Origin: Betaproteobacteria bacterium
GTDB taxonomy: Bacteria > Pseudomonadota > Gammaproteobacteria > Burkholderiales > SG8-41
Direction of reading: 5' to 3'
Length of the DNA: 10,497 nucleotides
NCBI GenBank assembly: GCA_016177355.1
Contig: JACOVL010000085.1
Coordinates: 1-10,497, forward strand
The notes beneath the pieces were generated by a model. The model was given only the letters and a program-made list of their open reading frames with translations, did not search any database and was not told where the DNA came from. The position numbers were made by a program, and so were the translations under genes. Positions 1 through 5,590 of the stretch are shown in pieces; position 1 is the stretch's first letter; every line of letters starts with the position of its first letter.

Positions 1-206
1 CCCTTGATCTCGGGGTTCGCCAGCAGCGATTTCATGTCCGGCGCGGCGGGCACGCCGAATTCCTGCTGGAACGTCCGGCGCTTTTCCTCCGAGCGGCTGT
101 AGCCGGCGACGATCCTGATCTTGCCGGACTGCGCCGCTGCGCGCGCGAGTACCCTCGCCCAGCGGCCGAGGCCGACAATGCCGACTTTTACAGGCTGCGG
201 GCTCAC
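1..206 (-). CDS. Gfo/Idh/MocA-type NAD(P)-dependent oxidoreductase, N-terminal part (runs off window)
   Basis: The first 68 codons of a gene leaving the window at base 1. The N-terminus reads VKVGIVGLGRWARVLARAA, a Rossmann beta-alpha-beta with a GxGxxA-like dinucleotide loop (residues about 6-24). It is followed by the second strand IRIVAGYSRSEEKRRTF and then EFGVPAAPDMKSLLANPEI, the spacing typical of the Gfo/Idh/MocA family (sugar, inositol or biliverdin-type dehydrogenases). The chosen start is a GTG at 204-206, because GAGGAG lies about 10 bases upstream on the minus strand and no in-frame ATG precedes the Rossmann strand. The gene is divergent from the amidohydrolase. The catalytic domain is outside the window, so substrate and exact family are unknown. 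Family assignment is inferred from the N-terminal fold only. Confidence 0.75.
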   Translation of the reverse strand, partial: MSPQPVKVGIVGLGRWARVLARAAAQSGKIRIVAGYSRSEEKRRTFQQEFGVPAAPDMKSLLANPEIK

Positions 207-250
207 GGCAGGGAATCTCCTCGATGGCGGCGATGCGGGCTTGGTAAGAA

Positions 251-263
251 CCGTATTATACGG
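251..263 (-). promoter_or_regulatory. 13-bp palindrome containing a perfect TATAAT, candidate promoter/operator of the minus-strand dehydrogenase
   Basis: CCGTAT and ATACGG flank a single central T, forming a perfect palindrome in the divergent intergenic region. Read on the minus strand it contains an exact TATAAT (255-260), placed so that a transcript would start about 40 bases before the GTG at 206. No good -35 hexamer is visible 16-18 bases further upstream (the region is G+C only). It may therefore need an activator, or may be an operator rather than a promoter. This is a prediction only. Confidence 0.35.
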
Positions 264-320
264 CTAGCAGGCCGCCGCGCCCGCGCTCATCCCCGCCGGA
301 AGTTGCCGGCGAGCCCGAGA

Positions 321-347
321 TTGCGACGGCGCGGCGGATCGTCTAAT
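321..347 (+). promoter_or_regulatory. Candidate sigma70-like promoter for the amidohydrolase run
   Basis: TTGCGA (321-326) and TCTAAT (342-347) match the -35 and -10 hexamers at 4 of 6 and 5 of 6 positions. The spacing is 15 bases, shorter than ideal. A transcript would begin near 354, which agrees with translation from the ATG at 388 rather than from the ATG at 346 that overlaps the -10 itself. Weak evidence. Confidence 0.3.
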
Positions 348-387
348 GTGTGGCCTTTTCCCGCTTGATAACCGACGGCCGGGGATC

Positions 388-1470
388 ATGAAGAGCGACC
401 TCAAACTCGACATCTTTCCGCACATCCTTCCGCGGGTTTTCTTCGAGCGCGTGAAGGGGTTCGCCGCGACCAACCCCGCGCTCGCGGCGTCCATCAAGCG
501 CTGGCTCAAGATCCCGATGCTGTGGGACCTCGAGGCGCGCCTGCGCATGATGAAGGAATTCAAGGGCTACAGGCAGGTGCTCACGCTGTCGCTGCCGGCG
601 ATCGAGTTCCTCGCCGGGCCGGAGGAGTCGCCGGCGCTCGCGCGCCTCGGGAACGAGGGCATGGCGGAGATCGTCGCGCGGTATCCGGACCAGTTTCCCG
701 CGTTCGTCGCGTCGCTGCCGATGAACAACGTGCCGGCCTCGCTCGCCGAGATGGACTACGCCATCAGGAAGCTCGGCGCGAAGGGCATCCAGGTCTTCAC
801 CAACGTCAACGGCCGCCCGCTCGACGAGCCGGAGTACTTTCCCATCTTCGAGCGCTGCGTGAAAACATTCGACCTGCCGGTCTGGCTGCACCCGGTGCGC
901 ACCGCGAAATTCGCCGACTACCCGGGCGAGGCGAAATCCAAGTACGAGATCTGGTGGCTGTTCGGCTGGCCGTACGAGACCAGCGCGTGCATGGCGCGCA
1001 TCGTGTTCTCGGGCATGCTGCAGAAGCTGCCGGAGATGAAGGTCATCACGCACCACCTGGGCGCGATGGCGCCGTTCCTGGAGGCGCGCATCGGGCTCGG
1101 CATGGACCAGATGGGCGCGCGCACGTCCGACGAGGATTACGGCGCGCTGCTGAAGCGGCTGGGCAAGCGGCCGCTCGATTACTTCAAGATGTTCTACGGC
1201 GATACGTCGGTCAACGGCTCGGCCTCCGCGATCCGCTGCGGCCTCGATTTCTTCGGCGCCGACCGCGTGCTGTTCGGCACCGACTGCCCGTTCGATCCCG
1301 AGGGCGGGCCGACGTTCATCCGCGAGACCATCCGCGCGCTGGATACGCTCAAGCTCCCGGAAGCCGTCGAGAGCAAGGTGTACCACGGCAACGCCATGCG
1401 GATGCTGAGGCTGCACCTGGCCCTGTCGCCCGGGGGAAAAGCCGGGGCGAACCCGCGAGCGCGCCGATGA
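388..1470 (+). CDS. ACMSD-type amidohydrolase (Amidohydro_2 family), probable metal-dependent hydrolase or decarboxylase
   Basis: A 360-residue TIM-barrel protein of the amidohydrolase-2 / ACMSD decarboxylase family, presumably cytoplasmic. Visible active-site landmarks (numbered from the chosen start) are LDIFPHILP at residues 7-15, WLHP with H168, ITHHLGAMAPFLEARIG with H222/H223, and LFGTDCPFD with D299. Known relatives bind one zinc through the N-terminal HxH or ExH, a mid-barrel His and the C-terminal Asp. Here the first His is replaced by Phe (F10-P-H12), so metal binding may differ. The start at 388 is preferred over 346 because a GGGGAT sits just upstream, homology begins at once (DLKLDIFPHI), and a candidate -10 overlaps 346. 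The last about 15 residues (SPGGKAGANPRARR) look like a non-conserved tail that overlaps the next gene through ATGA. Substrate unknown. An aromatic or semialdehyde carboxylate is a guess from the family. Confidence 0.85.
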   Translation: MKSDLKLDIFPHILPRVFFERVKGFAATNPALAASIKRWLKIPMLWDLEARLRMMKEFKGYRQVLTLSLPAIEFLAGPEESPALARLGNEGMAEIVARYPDQFPAFVASLPMNNVPASLAEMDYAIRKLGAKGIQVFTNVNGRPLDEPEYFPIFERCVKTFDLPVWLHPVRTAKFADYPGEAKSKYEIWWLFGWPYETSACMARIVFSGMLQKLPEMKVITHHLGAMAPFLEARIGLGMDQMGARTSDEDYGALLKRLGKRPLDYFKMFYGDTSVNGSASAIRCGLDFFGADRVLFGTDCPFDPEGGPTFIRETIRALDTLKLPEAVESKVYHGNAMRMLRLHLALSPGGKAGANPRARR

Positions 1471-2444
1471 AATCCTGCTGGATCAACGTCGTCGGCGGCG
1501 GCACCACGCTCGAGTTCCGCGACGTGCCGGTGCCGCAGCCCAAGCCGGGCGAGATCGTCGTGCGCGTCCATGCGGCCGCGTTGAACCGCGGCGAGGTGAT
1601 CGCGGACATCGGCCTGCTCAAGTCGGGCGAAGCGAAACCCTTCGGCATCGACACGGCGGGCGTCGTGCATGCCGTCGGCGAGGGCGTCACCGGCCTCAAG
1701 GCGGGCGACCGCGTCATGGGCCGCGGGCGCGGCGCGTTTTCCGAATACGCCGTGCTGCCGGCGCACCAGGCGATACCGATTCCCGCGCCGTTGAGCTGGG
1801 AGCAGGCGGCATCAATTCCTTTAGTATTTTCAACGGCTTATGAGTTAGTTTTCCCTTACGGCAAGCTGCAGAAGGGTGAGACGCTGCTGGTCGTGGGGGC
1901 CGCCTCGGGCGCGGGCGTCGCCTGCGTGCAGATCGCCAAGCGCGTGGTCGGCGCGACGGTGATCGGTACCAGCGGCTCGAAAGACAAGCTCGCGAAGCTT
2001 GCGACGCTCGGCCTCGACGTTGGCGTCGAGACGCGCGGCGCGAATTTCGCGGCGAAGGTGAAGGAGGCGACCGGCGGCAAGGGCGCGAACCTCGCGATCA
2101 ACATGGTCGGCGGCTCGGTGTTCGGCGAGTGCCTGCGCGCGCTCGCCAACCAGGGCCGGCTCGGCGTCGTGGGCTACGTGGACGGCGTGGTGAAGGCGGA
2201 GATCGACCTCGAGCTGCTGCACGCGAACCGGCTGCAGGTGTTCTCGGTCTCCAACAAGAACGTCACGCAGGCGCAGCGCGCCGAGGCGACGCGCAACTTC
2301 ACGCGCGACGTGGTGCCGGCGTTCGCCGACGGGCGCATCGTCCCGGTGATAGACAAGGTGTTTTCCTTCGATGAGCTGCCGGCGGCGAAGAGCCACATGG
2401 AATCCAACACGCAGGTCGGCAAGATCGTGGTGCGCGTGGCGTAA
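1467..2444 (+). CDS. Zinc-free MDR-family NADPH:quinone oxidoreductase / alcohol-dehydrogenase-like protein
   Basis: A 325-residue medium-chain dehydrogenase/reductase. The N-terminal GroES-like domain (LEFRDVPVPQPKPGEIVVRV, AAALNRGEV, GIDTAGVVHAVGEGV, GDRVMGRG, GAFSEYAV) is followed by a Rossmann domain with VVGAASGAGVACVQIAK, the AxxGxxG-type NADPH loop of quinone reductases. It ends with FSFDELPAAKSHMESNTQVGKIVV, the usual C-terminus. No structural or catalytic zinc cysteines are seen, so a zinc-independent NADPH reductase acting on a quinone, enone or enoyl compound is likely. The ATG overlaps the amidohydrolase stop (ATGA), implying translational coupling and a shared pathway. Codons at 1809-1859 are strikingly AT-rich and rare for this genome although the protein they encode looks normal. 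Length is normal for the family. Confidence 0.88.
   Translation: MKSCWINVVGGGTTLEFRDVPVPQPKPGEIVVRVHAAALNRGEVIADIGLLKSGEAKPFGIDTAGVVHAVGEGVTGLKAGDRVMGRGRGAFSEYAVLPAHQAIPIPAPLSWEQAASIPLVFSTAYELVFPYGKLQKGETLLVVGAASGAGVACVQIAKRVVGATVIGTSGSKDKLAKLATLGLDVGVETRGANFAAKVKEATGGKGANLAINMVGGSVFGECLRALANQGRLGVVGYVDGVVKAEIDLELLHANRLQVFSVSNKNVTQAQRAEATRNFTRDVVPAFADGRIVPVIDKVFSFDELPAAKSHMESNTQVGKIVVRVA
1809..1859 (+). other. AT-rich rare-codon island inside the MDR gene
   Basis: Seventeen consecutive codons encode ASIPLVFSTAYELVFPY using ATT, TTA, GTA, TTT, TCA, TAT and GTT. About 18 of the 51 bases are G or C (35 percent), against roughly two thirds in the surrounding gene. Two TTA leucine codons fall here, and TTA is almost absent elsewhere in the window's genes. 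The peptide itself fits the MDR family, which normally has a 'AASIPL...TAY' helix at this place, so the reading frame is intact. Confidence 0.7.
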
Positions 2445-2445
2445 G

Positions 2446-2487
2446 GGATGAGGGCGGAAGGATGAGGGAGGAGGGATAAAGGATGAA
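2446..2487 (+). repeat. Tandem array of six 7-base units (consensus GGATGAG) forming the leader of the Bug gene
   Basis: Six contiguous heptamers fill the gap between the MDR stop and the Bug start. Units 1 and 3 are GGATGAG, unit 2 GGCGGAA, unit 4 GGAGGAG, unit 5 GGATAAA and unit 6 GGATGAA. Unit 4 creates the Shine-Dalgarno AGGAGG, 7 bases before the ATG supplied by unit 6 (2483-2485). Units 1 and 3 also carry ATGs (2448, 2462) that open five-codon frames ending at 2465 and 2479. Confidence 0.8.
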
Positions 2488-3445
2488 GATCGCTGAATGT
2501 CTCGGTGTGTTCGCGCTGACGGTTATGGCCGCAGGCGCGGCGGCGCAGGGGTATCCGTCGCGGCCGATCCGGATGATCGTGCCGCAGGCGCCGGGCAGCG
2601 CGTCCGACACGGTGGCGCGCATCATCGCCGCGGAGCTGACCCGCTACCTGAAGCAGCAGGTCGTCGTGGACAACCGTCCCGGCGGCGCGCTGATGATCGG
2701 GCTCGAACTGACCGCCAAGGCCCCGCCCGACGGCTATACCATCGGCTACGCCATGATCGGCGCGCTCGCGATCAGCCCCAACGTGCAGAAGCCGCCGCTC
2801 GACGTGCAGAACGACCTGCAGCCGGTCTCGCAGACGACCACCGGCCAGATGCTGCTCGCGGTCTCGCCCACCACGCCGTTCAAGAGCGTGCGCGACCTGG
2901 TCGCGTACGCGAAGCAGAACCCGGGCAAGCTCAACTACGCCTCCTCCGGCAACGGCACGCCCGGCCACGTCGGCTTCGAGCTGTTCAAGGTCATGACCGG
3001 CGCCAACATCGTGCACGTGCCGTACAAGGGCGGGGCGGCGGGCATTGCCGACCTCATCGCCGGGCAGGTGCAGACCATGCTGGAGAGCACGAACTCGATC
3101 ACGCCGCATGCGAAAGCGGGCCGGGTGCGCGGGCTCGCGGTGACCGGCCCGAAGCGCTCCGCGGCGCTGCCGGAGTTTCCGACGATCGCGGAAGCGGGCG
3201 TGCCGGGCTACGAGGCGACGACGTGGACCGGCATCGTCGCCCCGCGCGGCATGCCGCGGCCCATCGTCCTGCGGCTCAACGCCGAGCTGAACCGGATGAC
3301 CGCCTCGCCCGGCTACAAGGAAAAGGTCAACCTGATCGGCTCCGAGCCGGCGGGCGGCACGCCCGAGCAGTTCGCGCAGTTCATCCGCAGCGAATACGCG
3401 AAATGGGGCGACATCGTGAGGCGCGCCGGCGCCAAGATCGATTGA
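2483..3445 (+). CDS. Bug/TctC-family periplasmic solute-binding protein (tripartite tricarboxylate transporter type)
   Basis: A 320-residue exported binding protein. Residues 1-21 form a signal peptide (MKIAECLGVFALTVMAAGAAAQ) with cleavage probably after AAA. The mature part begins with the family's YPSRPIRMIVPQAPGSASD, then VVVDNRPGGALMIG, PPDGYTIGY, NYASSGNGTPGHVGFELF, IVHVPYKGGAAGIADLIAGQV, PEFPTIAEAGVPGYE and a C-terminal helix ending EYAKWGDIVRRAGAKID. All are hallmarks of Bug proteins, which in known members bind carboxylates or small amphipathic molecules through two backbone-rich loops. The start is fixed by an AGGAGG 7 bases upstream, itself made by a heptamer repeat. It follows an amidohydrolase and an MDR reductase, so its ligand may be their substrate. 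No TctA/TctB membrane genes are adjacent. Normal length. Confidence 0.92.
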   Translation: MKIAECLGVFALTVMAAGAAAQGYPSRPIRMIVPQAPGSASDTVARIIAAELTRYLKQQVVVDNRPGGALMIGLELTAKAPPDGYTIGYAMIGALAISPNVQKPPLDVQNDLQPVSQTTTGQMLLAVSPTTPFKSVRDLVAYAKQNPGKLNYASSGNGTPGHVGFELFKVMTGANIVHVPYKGGAAGIADLIAGQVQTMLESTNSITPHAKAGRVRGLAVTGPKRSAALPEFPTIAEAGVPGYEATTWTGIVAPRGMPRPIVLRLNAELNRMTASPGYKEKVNLIGSEPAGGTPEQFAQFIRSEYAKWGDIVRRAGAKID

Positions 3446-4206
3446 GCCCGGCCGCCACACTCGACCGCGTCCGCTCGTGGATAGACGCGGCGCGGCGCGT
3501 CGTCGTGCTGACCGGCGCGGGGATCTCGACCGATTCCGGCATCCCGGACTTTCGCGGGCCGCAGGGCGTGTGGACGCGCAATCCCGCCGCCGAGAAACTC
3601 TCGGACATCCGCCATTACGTCGCCGACCCGGAAGTGCGCAGGGCTTCGTGGCGGAGCCGCCTCGGGCATCCGGCGTGGGGCGCGCAGCCGAACGCCGGGC
3701 ACCTCGCGCTGGTCGCGCTCGAGCGGCGCGGCATGCTCCACGCCATCGTCACGCAGAACATCGACGGGCTGCACCTGCGGGCGGGAAACTCGCCGGAGCT
3801 CGTGATCGAGGTGCACGGCAACCTGCACCGGGCGGTCTGCCTCTCCTGCGGCCGGAAGGGGCCGATGCAGGAGACGCTCGCCCGCGTGCGCGCGGGCGAG
3901 GCCGACCCGCAATGCCTGGAATGCGGCGGCATCCTGAAAAGCGACACGATCTCGTTCGGCCAGGCGCTGGTGCCGCAGGTCATCGAGCGCGCGATGGCGG
4001 CGGCGCGGGATACGGACCTGCTGCTGACGGTCGGCACCAGCCTGCAGGTTTTTCCGGTCGCGGGCGCCGTGCCGCTCGCCAGGCAGTGCGGCGCGCGCGT
4101 GGTGATCGTGAACGCGCAGCCGACGCAGTTCGACGCGCTGGCGGACGCGCTCTTGCCGGGCCCGATCAGCATCGATCTCCCGCTGGTGGTGAGAGGCGTA
4201 GGATGA
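3442..4206 (+). CDS. NAD-dependent protein deacylase, Sir2 family
   Basis: A 254-residue cytoplasmic sirtuin that removes acyl groups from lysines using NAD+. In order (numbered from the TTG): GAGISTDSGIPDFRG (25-39, NAD loop), TQNIDGLH (104-111), catalytic H125 in EVHGNL, a zinc ribbon of C133/C136 and C158/C161, SFGQALVP, GTSLQVFPVAG and VIVNAQPT. All catalytic and zinc residues are present. The GPQGVWTR after the NAD loop lacks the Tyr-Arg pair typical of desuccinylase-type (SIRT5/CobB) sirtuins, so plain deacetylation or another acyl preference is more likely. Start: a TTG at 3442 overlaps the Bug stop (TTGA). No in-frame ATG or GTG lies between it and the NAD loop except a too-late GTG, and no clear Shine-Dalgarno is seen, so translation is probably coupled to the upstream gene. 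The downstream kinase begins 10 bases after its stop. Confidence 0.9.
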   Translation: MSPAATLDRVRSWIDAARRVVVLTGAGISTDSGIPDFRGPQGVWTRNPAAEKLSDIRHYVADPEVRRASWRSRLGHPAWGAQPNAGHLALVALERRGMLHAIVTQNIDGLHLRAGNSPELVIEVHGNLHRAVCLSCGRKGPMQETLARVRAGEADPQCLECGGILKSDTISFGQALVPQVIERAMAAARDTDLLLTVGTSLQVFPVAGAVPLARQCGARVVIVNAQPTQFDALADALLPGPISIDLPLVVRGVG

Positions 4207-4216
4207 GAGCCCGGGG

Positions 4217-5530
4217 ATGATGGCATGGCGGGAGCGCATGGCTGACAATACCTTCGAAATGGACCTGAGCCTCCAGGTCGGCAAGTACGAGGTCCAGAAA
4301 CTCCTCGGCAAGGGCGCCACCGGCACGGTGTACCACGCGAAGGATACGTTCTCCGGCCGGGAAGTGGCGCTGAAGACGATCGAGCCCGAAGTGTTCCGCG
4401 ACCCCGAGTTCGGGACCGTGTACCGCGCGCAGTTCCTGAACGAGGCCTCGCTTGCGGGCAAGCTCAAGCACCCGCACATCGTGGGGATACTCGATGCGGT
4501 GGTGCAGGAGAACTCCGGCTACATCGCGATGGAGCTCGTCACGCAGGGCGACCTGTCGCAGCACGTCAAGCCCGGCAAGCTGCTGCCGGTCGCGGACGTG
4601 CTGCAGATCGGCTTCAAGTGCTGCGGCGCGCTCGACTACGCCTACAAGGAAGGCATCGTCCACCGCGACATCAAGCCCGCGAACCTGATGATGGCGCAGG
4701 GCACCGACGTGAAGATCTCGGACTTCGGCGCGGCCTACCTGCGCAAGAGCCAGGCGGTGCAGACCGCGGCCATGGGCTCGCCCTTCTACATGTCGCCCGA
4801 GCAGATCGAGAACCAGGAGCTCACCTTTCATAGCGACATGTACTCGCTCGGCGTGGTGCTCTACGAGCTGCTGACCGGCCACAAGCCGTTCACGGCGGGC
4901 AGCATGGAGATGCTGCTGCTCAAGATCCAGCAGCAGGAACCCGCGCCGCCGACCAGGCTCAACCCCGGGCTGCCGAAGGAACTGGACGGCATCGTGCTGC
5001 GCGCGATCGCCAAGGAACCCGGGCAGAGATATCCATCCTGGTCCGATTTCGCGCTCGCGCTGTCGAAGTTGAGCGAGAAGGTGCTGCCGCCCGGCGTGAT
5101 CTCGGACAGCGAGAAGTACGTCGCGTTGAAGAAAGTGCCGATGCTCTCGGGCCTGTCCGATTCCGAGCTGTGGGAGCTCGCCCTCGCCGGCAAGTGGTCG
5201 GAAGTCCCGGCGCTGAAGACGATCGTGAAGGAAAACGAGAAAGGGCAGAGCTTCTTCCTCATCGGCAAGGGGCAGGTCAAGGTCACCCGCGGCGGCCGCC
5301 TGTTGAATACGCTCGACGAGCGCGAGTGCTTCGGCGAGATGGCCTGGATCCGGGGCGGCGAGATGCCGCGGCACGCGACGGTGGAATCGGTGAAAGAGCT
5401 GCTGCTCGTCGAGTTCGAGCCGCAAGCGCTCGCGGCGATGAGCATCAGCGCGCAGCTGCACCTCACCCGCGCCCTGGTCCGCAACCTGGTGGAGCGCCTG
5501 GAGCTCGCCAACACGCGGATCGCGCGGTGA
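4217..5530 (+). CDS. Hanks-type Ser/Thr protein kinase with C-terminal cyclic-nucleotide-binding domain
   Basis: A 437-residue soluble two-domain protein. The kinase domain (about 22-285) carries the glycine loop GKGATGTVY (31-39), K53 in VALK, helix-C E76, catalytic HRDIKPAN (149-156), SDFGAA with D169, and SPEQ (193-196), so it should be active. A C-terminal cNMP domain (about 305-425) contains FGEMAWIRGGEMPRHATV (372-389). This is a phosphate-binding cassette keeping the Glu (E374) and Arg (R385) that contact the cyclic phosphate in CRP and PKA regulatory subunits, with a short insertion between them. No transmembrane or PASTA segment is seen. Starts at 4217, 4220 or 4238 are all possible, and none has a strong Shine-Dalgarno. 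It sits 10 bases after Sir2. Cyclic-nucleotide control of the kinase is inferred from architecture. Confidence 0.9.
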   Translation: MMAWRERMADNTFEMDLSLQVGKYEVQKLLGKGATGTVYHAKDTFSGREVALKTIEPEVFRDPEFGTVYRAQFLNEASLAGKLKHPHIVGILDAVVQENSGYIAMELVTQGDLSQHVKPGKLLPVADVLQIGFKCCGALDYAYKEGIVHRDIKPANLMMAQGTDVKISDFGAAYLRKSQAVQTAAMGSPFYMSPEQIENQELTFHSDMYSLGVVLYELLTGHKPFTAGSMEMLLLKIQQQEPAPPTRLNPGLPKELDGIVLRAIAKEPGQRYPSWSDFALALSKLSEKVLPPGVISDSEKYVALKKVPMLSGLSDSELWELALAGKWSEVPALKTIVKENEKGQSFFLIGKGQVKVTRGGRLLNTLDERECFGEMAWIRGGEMPRHATVESVKELLLVEFEPQALAAMSISAQLHLTRALVRNLVERLELANTRIAR

Positions 5531-5556
5531 GGGCGGGGGCGGGAAGCTCAAGATCG

Positions 5557-5577
5557 GGTGATAGGTGACGGGTGACG
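5557..5577 (+). repeat. Three tandem 7-base units (GGTGATA then GGTGACG twice) between kinase and hydrolase
   Basis: GGTGATA at 5557-5563 is followed by two exact copies of GGTGACG (5564-5577), in the 60-base gap between the kinase stop and the hydrolase start. It has the same unit length as the arrays at 2446 and 10377 but a different sequence. Confidence 0.65.
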
Positions 5578-5590
5578 AGAAGGGCGGAGA

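Noticed and set aside
343..1416. Long minus-strand reading frame opposite the amidohydrolase, and similar long frames at 2174-3460, 3313-4479 and 4166-6676 (minus)
   Set aside because: They are Arg/His/Ala-rich, lack recognisable domains and lie opposite clearly conserved genes. High GC third positions make such antisense frames expected.
522..1466. Upstream in-frame extension of the MDR gene
   Set aside because: The translated extension is low-complexity Arg/Ala/Gly sequence overlapping the amidohydrolase in another frame. The MDR fold starts right at the ATG at 1467.
2446..2487. CRISPR-like array
   Set aside because: Units are 7 bases and directly contiguous with no spacers, and no cas genes are present.
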